This document shows positions 51,766 through 64,000 of a stretch of DNA of 64,000 nucleotides, piece by piece. The DNA is from Sclerurus mexicanus. Its lineage: Eukaryota; Chordata; Aves; Passeriformes; Furnariidae. A program made the position numbers and the translations under genes. Location: contig VWZF01006750.1 in the NCBI GenBank assembly GCA_013396755.1, positions 7,731 through 71,730 of the forward strand, given 5' to 3'. The notes beneath the pieces are model-generated. The model did no database searches. It was not told the DNA's origin and saw nothing but the letters and a program-made list of their open reading frames with translations. How positions within the stretch are numbered: position 1 is the stretch's first letter; each line of letters opens with the position of its first letter.

Positions 51766-54079
51766 GTGTTATGCTGGACTATATTGCCCTGATGCTGAAG
51801 TCAGTAGTTATCCAAGTAGGTGCTGTCTTGCAGTCATGGTTGGGCGCTTCTCAAAAAGAGGCTCCATGTGAGACCCATATTAGAAGGAAATGAGTATGTA
51901 ACTTAAAAGAAAAGGGAAAAAAACCCAACAAACAACATCCTATAAACTGAATGAGGCAGCAATTCTGAAAGTAACTAGGGAAGAGTCACCCATATGTTAG
52001 AGATATTATTGTAAAAAGTTAAACAATAGGACATACATTTTTTTTAATAACAAAAATTACTCTTTGTTTTCAAGTATTTGAAATACTGAAATAATTTAGA
52101 CTGCCATTAAAACCCAATAAAAATATAATACAATGTGTTTTCTTAGGTTTACAATGAACTTTAAATATTCTTTTTTTTCAAGGCAACATTGCATGTTTAC
52201 TACTTCACTTGCAGAGTGACTTATTGTCCCATGTCTGAGGAAAGATTTTGAATTTCTGCTGGATGAGAACAGTTAAATGTTGGCTTAAACTAAACATGGG
52301 TTAGAAAAATCACTTTAACTTATTCGGGACATCTAATAGAAGTAAAAGTCATAGTGGCATTGGGATTTTGGAATTTCTCACATGATGTGATTATGGAAAT
52401 GGCATTTAGAATGTCAAAACAAAATGCTCTAACTTTACATTATGAATCTCCTAGTACTAAGTGTGCTCTCCTGTACTTTGAAACAGCAGCAGTTAAACAC
52501 TTCAAGATTTGAAGTAGGCATGAACAGTAGAGACAGGTTGATTCATATACCATGGACATCATCTTGTGATATCAGAAATCATTTACCAAATATAGTCTTT
52601 TGGGGGGAAATTCTGAGATGAGACCTTTTTAATCAGAAGAAGTCAGCCAACTTAAAGATTAGAATTGTTAAATAAGAAGAAAACAGGTTGGTTTAGACTA
52701 TATAACTTTCATTCCTAGCTGATTATTTAGTATTTTACAGCATTAGAAGTCCATGTGATCAGAGAACTCTGTGTTTTTTAAAATTTGTCGCAGAAAAACC
52801 TGTACAAGTTGTAGTTAAAAAAAAAAAAATAGGCACCAGCTCAACTGCTGAATCAAAAGAATTTCAGCTCATTTTTCTCAATCTGGTACATTCTTTTCTG
52901 CACAATATTGTGCTGAAATTGAAAAAAATCTTGCTGCAAACCATTGAAGAATTCAGACTGCTCTGTGATTTATTACAAATACTTAGATGTGGTATTGTGG
53001 ACATATCATGGGACTTCAGCGGGACCTCCTTTCTAGGGACAGAAGTGAAAACTCAAGGGTTATGGTCCTTTTTACATCTGTTGACATCTTAAACATGTAA
53101 GGCCATTGCCCTTTCCTTGAGTTATTAGAACATGATGTGTCTGTGTAATTAAGTATTTTTGGGGGAAAACTTGTTCTTACTTTGATGAAGGCTTGCAGAT
53201 AAGAGAAGCGATAAAGTTCATAGTAAAGGCTCTCTATGAATTGCATCCTCTCTTCACCAGCCTTATTATCTGATGAATGTTTGTCATTAAACTGTGATTG
53301 TTATAATTTTTATATGTGCAGGCTTCTTAAACATGGATGTTCAGCAAAGTCTAGAAGCTGATGGGGAAAACTTTTGAAATAAAAATGCTGGGCTTTTGTT
53401 TTCCCAAGAAAGGGATAGGAAACTGTTTGAGAAGTTGTATCTTACTAAAGTCTTCATGCTGTACTGGAACAAACACCATATGCTAATAAATGTAATCGCC
53501 TAAAAATACATTTGAAAGCATTTTGCTGGTGGTTGCTATATCTTACTGTTTTATGAATGTATCACGTCACATCTTTAGTTGTTGCCCTCATTCATGTCTA
53601 TGAGGGAGTGCTTGGTGGGCAGCTGAGATCCCCAGTCTGTCCCCCAGGAGATGGCTTTCTTAGAGATGGGCTAGACCTGTTTTAGACCCTTGCCTTGAGT
53701 GCCCTCAGAAGAGGGGTGAGAGATTGCCCTGGGGCAAGTATGTGTGGCAAAACAGCATGACTTGCCACCAGAAGGTTGAAAGAACTGTCTTTCTAAAGCT
53801 TCCTGAGACTGGAAGGTAACCAAGTCCAGAAGAAGAGACATTATGGTGTGTGCTCACAGGCAGAGCACATAGTCGTGGATGTGAAGTGTATAAGGCTGAG
53901 TTTGAGGACTTTCTGGCACAGGCACGTTGTAAAAAAAAAAAAATACAGAGGCATGTAGGTGGTGCCAAGTAATTAGAGTGGGGCAATATGCAGTTATAGC
54001 CACTTGGAACCTGTTTCCTCCAAGTGTATTTCCTTACAATCTATTGCAGTTTGGTCCTTTTGCAGTCTAGAAGTTCCTC

Positions 54080-54395
54080 ATGAAGGGAAGCAGAAGAGCA
54101 GGCACTGATCCTCTTCTCTCTGGTGGCAGTAACAGAACTGGAAGCAATGTCATGAAGCTGTGTTAGGGGAGGTTTAGTTTGGATATGAGGAAGACATTTT
54201 TCTCCCAGAGATGTTTGAGCACTGGCACAGGCTCCCCAGAGAAGTGGTCACAGCCCTAAACAGGGCAGAGTTCAAGAAGCATTTGGACAATGCTCTCAGG
54301 CACATGGTATCGTTCTTAGGGTGTCCTGTGCAGGGCCAGGAGTTTGACTTTAATGATCCTTGTGCATCCCTTCCAACTCAGGATATTCGATGATA
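54080..54395 (+). mobile_element. CR1 LINE 3' fragment
   Basis: The block starts near GCAGGCACTGATCCTCTTCT and continues through GAAGCTGTGTTAGGGGAGGT, GTCACAGCCCTAAACAGGGC and TGTCCTGTGCAGGGCCAGGA to CCTTCCAACTCAGGATATTC. This is a common galliform-type CR1 3' region. A 60-codon frame (MFEHWHRLPREVV...) is the end of ORF2. It lies in the CHD7 direction and is 5' truncated. Confidence 0.92.
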
Positions 54396-56059
54396 GTTGA
54401 AAAGCATTAATATTGTCCTTACAAGCAATGGACTGGGGCTCACAGAATGTCCATCAGACAGCTGGTATTTCTGTAACTTGGCTTTAATCTTAAGTGCTGC
54501 AGAGCAGGCAGGAGAAAAATGTCTCCTGGTCTGTAAGTCTCGAACTTAATCTAGTGGAAAAAAACACCCTAAACATACTGCTCTTCTCTCTATTGTTCTC
54601 CCTTCCTTAGATTAAAGTAAACTTTATCTGTTGTAAATTATGAGGAGATGAAGTGGGCCTTACCTTAATTCAGATAAAAAATACTTTATTAGAGGTTTGG
54701 CAAATAAAAAAAGAGGTCTTCCTTCTGAATTTACACGTACACCTTGTATTTTCATGTTTTTAGTAGTATGTATCTTTCAAGTAAACATGTAAGATATATA
54801 ATCTTATTATGTTTCACCTTTTATTTTTTACATTTATAGCTTGTAACATAAGTTTTCCTGTTACCTCTTTTGGGGGTTAGAAGCAGTGGAAGAAAAAGTA
54901 CCAGAATGGAAATGCTGTTGCTGTTGTGGCATGTAATGCTTTTGCTGTTATTGTTGCTTGCAGCAGTGAAAGCACAGCCGGAACTTTTTCAGTTGTCTGT
55001 GGTCAGAAGAACCAGCGCTTGTACCATGTATGCTGGTCTTTGATTTTTCTCTTTAGTCATAAACATGATACTCTTTTCTGTTTGTCACTGATTTAGATTT
55101 GATAACAGTAGAGAAATATATTGATAGAAGTAGATATGACCCTTTTAAGGTCCCTCTTAAAATAGTTCTCTAAGTGACTTTAAGTCTTCCATGGAAAAAG
55201 CAAAATTTTAGAGGACATTTATCACTTTAAATACTATGGGAAGGCTGTAAGTGCTTTATATACCAGGTCAGTCAGGACTGTTTTGTTGTGGGGGTTTTTT
55301 TCAGGGTAGGGAACAGGGTGTTTGGTGGAAATCATAGTTTCTACCAGAGCGTCATAAACTATGGTGATGGCAATACAAGGTGATGTAGGAACAGGTTACC
55401 CTTCAGAGAGGATGGATCCCCACGTATTCAGCATTCAGTAATTGAACAGAGGGAATTCTGCTGGCTGAGGGAAGAGGCTGCATGTGCAGGACAGTACAGT
55501 TTCTCTTTTCCCCTCAGGACCTTGGATTTCAAAGGATGGCTCTGAAATGTGCCCCTGAGAAAGAGGATGTTTGCATTTTACTATTTTGGAGGAACTGCTT
55601 TGCTTTCACAGTGAAGTTTCAAGGGCTGTGAGGAACATGGAGGCAAGCCCAAGAGCAACAGCTCAGCCTGTACATATGTTAAAGTGTTAGATTAGTCTTT
55701 ATAATGCTTATGTATTTAATAAGAGCAATTTAGTTATTACTGTATTAGTTGAATATATGCACATTTTCCTCTGCTATTCCCCCTTTACTGGAGAAGTTGA
55801 AGTATTGTACTCTAGGTCCTTTGGAGACTGTTTCCTCCTTACGTGTTCTTACTTTGCTGTGTGACTTCCTTATCTTGCCTGGACATGAGCAGCCACTGCC
55901 TCATTTTAGAGGGGTTGGATAAACTTGGTAAATCTCCTGGATACTCGTCTCCAAGGAATTCTCTAGTAAGCACTAGGTTTCTTGATAGCTCTGCTTGGGT
56001 ATAACTTCATAGACAATTTCATAAAGAAAATATGCACATTTTTAAATACAGATGTTAGA

Positions 56060-56488
56060 TGGCAGAATCAAAGACTTGTTAAGGTTGTAAAAGACCTTTA
56101 AGATCATCAAGTCCAACCATCAACCTGGCACCACTGTGTTCACCATTAAACCTTGTCCTCAAGTACAATATCCACATGGTTTTTGGACACTTTAAAGGAT
56201 ATTGACTCCACCACTTTCTTGGGCAGCCTGGTCCAATGCTTGAACAGCCATTTCTGTGTAAAAAATTTTCCTAGTATCCAATCTAAACCTCCCCTGGCAC
56301 AACTTGAGGCCATTTCCTTTGGTTCTGTCTGTTGTTACCTGCAAGAAGAGACTGATCCCACTTCATTACAACCTCCTTTCAGGCAGTTGTAGCCAGCAAT
56401 AAGATCTCTCCTGAGCCTCCTTTTCTTCAGGTTTAACAGCCCCAGCTCCCTCAGCCAATCCTCATAAGACTTGTGCAGCCCCTTCAGA
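56060..56488 (-). mobile_element. CR1 LINE 3' fragment, antisense
   Basis: Read on + it gives TTTAAGATCATCAAGTCCAA, GGGCAGCCTGGTCCAATGCT, ATCCAATCTAAACCTCCCCT and CAACTTGAGGCCATTTCCTT, the reverse complement of a CR1 end. On the minus strand a frame reads LRELGLLNLKKRRLRRDLI, the C-terminal part of CR1 ORF2. It is truncated and not functional. Confidence 0.92.
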
Positions 56489-59400
56489 AGTAAAGTGTTA
56501 AGAAAAAGGTGCTTACAGGCCATTTTACAGGTGAACTCCTGATGGCCTGACAGTTGTTTTTTCACCGGTGGTATAGACTTCATGTCATAAACTCCGCAAA
56601 ACTTCTGTGGTAAAACATTGGCATGTTTTGGCATGTCTTCTTGATAATGGAGCACACATAGAAGTGAACATCTGTTTGGCTGTGGCCATGCAGGAAAGTC
56701 AGGCTTGAGGTAGACGAGCTGTCAACATGAGCAATACAGCTTTTGCGAGTAGAATTCAGTACCTAATTGTCCCACCCTTTCTATGTGTCTCTGCAGCTAG
56801 AGCTAGTAAAAACTTGCTAAAATGGTGAATCCTCAACCAGTCTATATTGTGATGATGGAGAGTGGAGAGTCTCACTGCTGTTTGTAATATTTAGGACCCG
56901 CCCTGCTTGCAATAGGAGCAGTCTTTTACTGCTAAGTCAGTGCATATTACAAAGTAATCTGTAGCAAAAAAAGTATGAATAAAATATTTGTCTTTTGGAC
57001 TATCACATTAGCAGTTGCATACAATCTGTGGGGTTGCTGCTGCAATGTATTATGGAGAAAGGTAATTTGGATCATACACACTTCATTATTGTAGAGGTAA
57101 CAGTTGTCTGGGATTGACTGATTAACACTGATGTTTCTGATTGATGGACAGCAATCTAGGAACTCTCTTATGGGACAAGTTCGTTAGGTTTTGAACTGTG
57201 AACAAGCCATCAGCACTCATTGCTCTGGCTGATATTCCATGGGCTTAGTAATGTCTCTCACTTTCTATGAGCACAAAACACTATTGCTGCATATGATTAC
57301 TGTAAAAGATAATGAGATGTTTGCTTTTTGGATGGCCACATTAGTATCATTCATATTTTGTAATCTGTGTTACTCCACAGAGTAGATGACCAGGACACAA
57401 ATAATTCTAATAACTGTAGCTATGCTGAGACTCAAATAAGAAACTGCATTTTGCATAGCATGTTTTTACTATTTCAGATACAGGAATTGGGTGGTATTTT
57501 CAGCTCCACCAAATCAGCAACAATTGTGCCTTTTCTGTGGTGGCAGAGGGCATTAAGATTAGTTGTAATCACTTCCACTCCACTGTTGGGATACTGCTAA
57601 CATCAAAATTCTGGTTGTTTTGAATCAGAGTTTTAAAAAAAGCAACTTTGGATCAGCGAATTAGTACTTGTTAGTAATTATGCCTGGTTTTTTACAGGTT
57701 TCCAGTAGCAGTAACAGAAGAAGCTGATTTAGAATAGTCTTAGAATATCCTGTTCTCTCCTAGGACTAGCTAAGAAATAAAATGGTATTGCAACAGCACT
57801 TCACTAAAACATTAACTTCTTTCAAGCACAGTGATTTTTAATTGTCAAGTTATGTCTTCTTGCTAGGAAGGTATTAATAGAACTACTGTTTTCCATACAG
57901 TTTCATCTGTGTTTTGTAGAGGTATGTCAAGAAATTTAGATTCCTGTCAAACCTATTTGCAAAATAGACTTCTTTCATTCTCATATAGTGTGATGTCTTT
58001 TCCTTTATTGCAGAGATCACTGACAGCATGTGTTGGTTTATAAATGCCACTTTTCACTTTGGAACTACAATTTTCTTAGAGGGGTTTGATTTACTGAGAT
58101 ATCAGTTATTTTTAAACAGCACAATATTCCCCAAAGTATTTTAAGTTTAGTGCTAAGCATTTTCGTATAGTAGAGTAAAAGTCATATGCATCTTCAACGT
58201 AGGAGTTTCACATGAAAGGGAAGGGATCACCATCCACCAGTGAAGGAGAAGAAACTGATTGTTAAAACAGGTATTTGAAAGAATTATGGGTGTGAACATA
58301 GAGGATGTTTTGTACTTTAGATACTATAGGAAAAATACCATACAACTGTGATGTTTTTGAATGTAGGTATACCACCGTTTGGTTGGAGTTTTGGAGGTGG
58401 CATTGATTCCTATTTGCTCTGGAGTTTTTACTGATACATGAGCTTTCCCTGTGGACAGTGTCTGAAAAGTATTTACAGAGCTTTAGAGAAGATGAAGCAT
58501 GCTTCAGATCGAGGGGACACCAAGACCTAATGGTGAAAGTGTTGGTGAGACAAGTTGAGAATTTCAGGGGTAAAGCAATGATGCATAAACTTTCCAAATT
58601 ATTTGTTTGGAGGATAGTCAAGATGAGTAGTTAATTCTAAACAATTCAGAGGGATGATGAATCCTTTCATTAACCTTTGAAACAAAGAGTTGTGATTTCA
58701 ACATGTGATGGCTTCTAACACCTTTTGGACTGTGCCATCAGGAAGGATACAAATTGAAAACGAGTGATCTCTGTGGCACACACTAGGTAGGGCTGCTGCC
58801 AGAAGCAATGCTATAGTCTGTCTTCCATTTTAGAAGAATTTTCTTTGGTCACAGGTTGCTATTTTAACTTTGCCAAAGCGAATGTGATAATTTGACAGGG
58901 CTGCAATTGAGAATATTCTGTAAAGATTTACCTAAAGTGAAATCATTCATTGTATGGAGATCATACTGGAGAGGTTTGTATTTTGGAGTCAGTGGGAACT
59001 GACTGAGCACTTGCTTTACTGTTAGACAATTTAGTAAACTGAAGTTTTACTGGAAAATTTAAATAAAGTGTGGTTATCATAGAACTTTATTAGAATATGG
59101 AAAAGACCAGGGAATCTGGAAATAATACCCATAGGGGAAATCAAAGTGGTTGTGATAAAAAGGACCTTGTTTTTTTTGTTTTGTTTGGTGCTGATGTTTA
59201 AATTTCAAAAAGTTAGCTGAGTCATGTCGCATACTTTGCTGCTCTTGCTTCATAGTTCTTAAAGCTCAATATTGGCTCAAGTTGCTGCTCTGCTGGGGAA
59301 GTGACACTCAGCTGCTTTCAGTGCTTAAGTACAGTTGATTGTGGTTCAATCCTTGTTCAAGCAACAGAAAGACTCTCCTCCTTAACCTCCCTCCCTGCCA

Positions 59401-62400
59401 CTCACCCTCACTGGATTAATCCTGTATCCTGTCCATCTTGCTACTTCAAGTAACCAGCCTGGTTTGAGACAGTTCTGTGTGCTTTGGGCTGCAGAGAATG
59501 AGCTTAGCTCTGAACGTGTAAGCAGCTGTTAAACACAGGCAGGTCCAGTTTCAATTTTTCAAGTCTTAGTGATACATGTTTGGAAGCTTAAAAATAACTT
59601 GGAATTCCAGAAAAGTGAGATTTTTGCAGTCTAGAAACAGTTTCTCCAACAATGTTTTCATTTTTTATTTCCTTGGATGTTGTTGGCTCTTACTGACAGT
59701 GCGAAAGCATATTACCATGCTGGGTAGCCTGTTGAGCTGCAAATGATTTTAACTCTTCAGAGTTCCTGAAGAATCTCTGTTTTGCTCTAATAAGCTGCAA
59801 TCTTTAGGAGTGTCCTGCATTGTGATATTGCATGTTAATAGCATTGATTAACTGTCAAGCAGTGGAAACTGATGAGAAAATGTCCATTGTAAAATTAAAT
59901 GGTATTACTGAAGGCTGTGCCATGCTGCTGGTTAGGGAGGTGACTAGCCCCAGTAGTCGCTGGTAGGAGTATTAATGTGAGCTCCAGGTTTTTTCGCATG
60001 ATTAAAACAGGCCATCTGTTCTTTGTTAAATGTTTACAAAAACAGCTTTTCTCTAAAAGATTTAAAGAGATGTGGGTCTAGTAAACAAAGCAATATTTTT
60101 GACCACCTTTTTCACCTTATTTCAAATAATACCAAAAATAATTCTGCTGCAATATCAAATAGGATGAATACCTATTTGTGTTTAATCTTCACTGGTTTCT
60201 TTCCTGTGGAAGATTAAATTCTGTACCAACATACTAAATTATGGCTTGTTATTACTAAAAACAGCAGGAGAAGTGATTTCTGTGAAGTATGCAGATAATT
60301 TTTATTCAATATTTCGGTAAAACTTATAATACATGTATTTTTAAAATTTTATACATGGGAAATGGGTTTCTTTCATTAGAAATTGTGACCCTGTAACTAG
60401 ACCTAATCCTTTGTTGATTTAAAGTAGAACTATTTGATATAATTCCCTGTGGTAGGCTTAATCTAATATTTACTAGTGAAAGCCTGTTGTTCTTCCTTTT
60501 CTCTCTACTTAAGAAAGAGCAGACAACTGGTTTGGGGTAAGAAAATGCATCTTTCAAGCTGCTTCCCATCTCTTCTTCTCACTAGATTTGTGCTGCTCCT
60601 ACACAGCTTCACACTAGGGAGCAATGTGGGGTTGTTGGTTAGGGATAAACCATTTTAGCATATTGCAAAAGTGTCACTACAGACTTCGTAGAAAAATAAA
60701 AGTACTCACAACTATTTCTTTGAAAGAGTACTGCAATTTAGAAAATCATACATAGATGACTTACAAACTGCCAAACTGCAAGGGGAGTGCCATGTGGCAA
60801 AAGTAATGTATTTTCAAGTAATGGGAAGTACAACCAAAGCCTAATTAGGGCAGAGTTGGCTTTTTGTAGCTTAATGTTTCTGAGATTATGAACGGTATGA
60901 AACAAAATCATAGTATTTGTATGCTTAGTTGTGCACGTAACTTGGTATGGTAAATAAAAGGCAGTAAGTTTGGGGTTTTTTTATTTGTTTCAAGCATAAC
61001 ATCTAAGTCTAATGTATAGTCTAAGTTGTTTTAGAGCCTGAGAATGATTCTTATGTATAAGGTTTCTGAGGAGTAAGAATCTGAATTTTCATAGGATGAG
61101 TGAGTTACTGGATACTACAGTGTGGCAGCAATCACTGCCATTCTCAGTGCTTTACCTTCTGGCCAGACTTTTCATTAAAACTACAAATGTCAAATCATGA
61201 AGTGCTGACACTGTGCTTGTGAAGACTTGGAAAGCTTTGCTTTCAGATTTGCCTATGACTCTGCTGAAAGTTGTTGTTCAGAATTCTAAAACAAACAAAA
61301 ACGACCCACAAGTCTTAGAAAGAAGACAAGGATTTTTTTTTTTTTTAATACTGAAACATGAATAAAACAGAATATGGATTTCAGTTACACAGTCATACCA
61401 CCAATGAAGGTGCAACCTTGAAAATTTTATAGAATTAAATTTACATGGCATTAGTGGATTTATTGTGGGTTTTAGTATTTGTTGGCTTGGCTGTTTCATT
61501 CACGAGGAAGAAAAATTAAACTACTGGTTCTGATTTGTTCTAGAAAGTTGTGCCTTATGCATAAGCTGCTAGATAGTTACAAAAGTCTCTCTTAATATGG
61601 CAAACAAATAATGTAGTGCCAAAAACAAGGCACTTGCTCAATACAAAATCTACAAATATTGTGAAGAAAATCTCATATTTCTTACATGTTAGACACAGCA
61701 AGTGGACAGTATTTTAAAAGAGGATTGAGTATTTTGGTAGCCACTTGAAGAAATTGGTGAAACTTACACTTGAGGTTTCTGCAAAATGTAGGATGCATGA
61801 GATATGAAAGGGCAGATAATACAGAAATATACCAACTACCTTGCAAAAATATATGTTAAAAGTACTGTTCTGAAAGCCTACGGGTGAGAAGTACTTACAG
61901 GTGATCTGTGTAATATTCAGTTGTTTTCCTACCTAAAAGTAGGAAGTACAAGTACATAACAGTATGAGGTAGAGACAAGACAGTTTTGTTCTGCATCACA
62001 GAACAAATCTGAGGAGACATTCAATTCAGTCGGCCAAATTCAGAACAAATTAGAACACTTTAAAAGATCTCTATTTTATGTAATGCATAATTGGACTGCA
62101 GAATTCAGTGCTACCACTGATTTTCTGGGATCAGTGTTTTCTATATAAATATCCAGTTTTTGTGAACTTTCCAGCATGGAGATGTCAGTGTCAATGGTGA
62201 CTTCGAATTTCTAGAGCAGATGTTGCTTCATACTTCAGGATGCCTAACATGAGATGGGCTTGAGGTGGGGCTGATTGATGTCAGTGCTAATGCAATGGTT
62301 TGCATTAGAGCTGAGTTTCCACTGCAGCTTAGACCCTGGTGCACAAAAAAGTATCTTAATAAGCAGGTGGATAGAAACATGCAGAAGTCACTCTGGAAGC

Positions 62401-64000
62401 TCTCGGTTAAGTCAAGGAGACCCAGACCTTCAGTCTGTCACTCAGGCCGTCCTTCTTGTCCTGTCTCTTCCATCAAAAATTCTAGTGTAATAGCATGTAC
62501 TATTCAAACCTCTCCCAGACAGCAGAGAAAATTCTTGTCTTCACTTCTTGACAGCCTTGCTCCTTCTGCTGCTTGGTTAGCTTCTATGTTTGTGACTGTA
62601 TTCAGGGCACAGTGGTTTTATGCTACTGTGAAGAAATGCCAGAAGTAGTTAGGACTGCACTGGTTCAGTTTATTTACATCCAGAAAATTATATTAATATA
62701 TTTGGAAAGATACACATGCATTCACTTTCTCATGTAATGATATCAAGAATTCTGTTTTCTAAATCTTAAGTGCATTTCTATTTAGATCCAGGTGGCTGAA
62801 GTGTATGTCTGTGTATGCCCATCAGTTCTCCTTATGCTCAGGGACTGGGTTTGTAGTCATTCATTTGCATGCTTGCCATTTCTAAGTGCAGTTTGAATAA
62901 AAAGTGGAGAAAAGGAAATGCGAAGAACATTACAATTACAGTCACTGCTATTCCAAGAAGTAAAATTCTGATGTGCTATAAACTTTTCCCCGATTCAGTG
63001 AATGAAACATCTCAAAGGCTAGACTTTGACACCATGGCGAATGGGGATTCCACCTAGAATCATTGTGGCTTAATTTTTAGTGAAAAGGAGGAGAAACAGA
63101 GTAGGTGGGTAAGTGATCTGATTGTATATGTATGTCCAAGAAAGGCATGAATATGGTGTCATGTTATTACTTTTCTTCTTGCAAAACTCTGTTGTCCTGC
63201 ACTTGCATCCGCAGGCGGGCAGGCAGGAGAAGCAGGTTAGAGCTTTGATACGCTGCAAACTCATAGTAGAATTTACACATCTTTTCACTGCAGGCTCATG
63301 GATCTTTGTATAGAACAGAACCATTAAGATGAAAATAGTTGTCAATATGTTTTTAGTTCGGCATTTGTGTAATTATACATAGGTTTTCCTGTAGTTTATA
63401 AGTCTGGCATAAATCTGATACAATATAGAGACTTTGAAATAGGATGTTTATGCAGGTTCATAAACACTTAAGGTATTTCTTTATGCAGTTTGGAGCAGGA
63501 GCAAATCTGTTTTCAGTACAAGTTGGGAGCTGTGGTTCTTTGACATAAAATGTAACATTTTCAAGTGGCTTAATCTTTCACATGCTGATCAAAATACTTC
63601 TTGTCACAGCTGAACAAATGTAAATTGCCTTGATTTTTTTTTTTATAAATACAGCCTGTGAATATACTTTATTTTCTTTTGAGTGTCTAGAAACAAACTT
63701 TACCAATTTTTTTTCCCCAAAGGACAAAATTCCAGTGCAACTGAGTAACTTGTAACAAGGTATTAATTCTACTAACAATTATTTTGAAATATCTGAAACA
63801 ACATTTGCTTTCCTTTTGCATCTAAATGTTGAAGGCTAAATATTTTCTAGATTTCCACTTTATATACAAGCTTTAGAATAATTTTACCCTTGATATATCA
63901 AGAATTTCTGGTCCTTTTGCTACTGTTCTGATGGCAAAAAGCTTTGTTCTTTCCTGGTTTTGCTGCACAACGTTTCAGATATGCTGAATCTTGTTAATAG
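56489..64000. other. Non-coding intron 2 segment to window end
   Basis: Nothing is recognised except the inverted repeat at 62.29 kb and short T or A runs such as 61331-61346. The 127-codon frame at 62265-62648 lacks any known domain. CHD7 exon 3 is not reached. Confidence 0.6.
62287..62308. repeat. Inverted repeat with octamer/C-EBP-like arms
   Basis: CTAATGCAA at 62287-62295 is mirrored by TTGCATTAG at 62300-62308 with a TGGT spacer. The arms carry ATGCAA/TTGCAT, similar to POU or C/EBP-ATF half-sites. It is not AT-only, so it is less likely to be random than the 44 kb inverted repeat. Confidence 0.8.

Larger units (their letters stand above)
47191..54079. other. Non-coding intron 2 segment
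   Basis: Only the possible MIR-like remnant at 51.7 kb and short AT repeats stand out. Open frames are all below 70 codons apart from a 76- and a 93-codon frame on the minus strand with no recognisable content. Confidence 0.6.
34910..64000 (+). other. CHD7 intron 2 (5' part, continues beyond window)
   Basis: This region follows the exon 2 donor. I find no later CHD7 exon in it, so the intron is at least 29 kb. Intron 2 of mammalian CHD7 is also tens of kb. It contains scattered CR1 fragments, simple repeats and a few GC-richer blocks, listed separately. All remaining open frames are short and unrecognised. Confidence 0.85.

Noticed and set aside
62265..62648. 127-codon plus-strand frame near the window end
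   Set aside because: No similarity to CHD7 exon 3 or any family I know, and an overlapping 71-codon frame exists.
1..64000. tRNA, rRNA, CRISPR arrays, complete retrovirus or DNA transposon
   Set aside because: I looked for cloverleaf-like, direct-repeat array, LTR-pair and transposase signals and saw none that I could support by eye.

Overview
The window reads as nuclear DNA from a bird. It has one protein-coding exon in 64 kb, CpG-depleted T-rich intron-like sequence, and several CR1 LINE fragments with typical avian 3' ends. It contains no bacterial-style operon, CRISPR array, rRNA or tRNA that I can support.

The one certain gene is CHD7 (chromodomain helicase DNA-binding protein 7) on the + strand. 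The exon spans 33049-34909: 175 bases of 5' UTR followed by 562 codons from the ATG at 33224. It has a strong polypyrimidine tract and AG acceptor before it and a GTAAGC donor after it. It corresponds to exon 2 of mammalian CHD7, the first coding exon, and encodes the disordered Q/P/M/H-rich N-terminus. The chromodomains, the SNF2 ATPase and the BRK domains lie in later exons outside the window. The 5' UTR carries three overlapping micro-uORFs, one in each frame.

Bases 1-33048 are intron 1, or intron 1 plus upstream DNA if the only CpG island (about 25.85-26.83 kb) is the CHD7 promoter with its non-coding exon 1. This part also holds a long, very old antisense CR1/L3-like LINE (about 6.68-7.99 kb), two short CR1 3' tails, low-complexity T/G and A/C tracts, and one N after a run of 17 G.

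Bases 34910-64000 are intron 2, with no further CHD7 exon recognised. It contains five CR1 fragments in both orientations (38.3, 43.5, 46.2, 54.1 and 56.1 kb), one possible MIR-like SINE (51.7 kb), a GC-rich E-box cluster (about 35.94-36.30 kb), and a well-formed but unproven 91-base cassette exon (36903-36993) that would put an immediate stop after exon 2.

No wholly new system is evident. The parts most worth testing concern possible dosage control of CHD7: the uORF cluster, the candidate poison exon, the CpG island and the E-box cluster.
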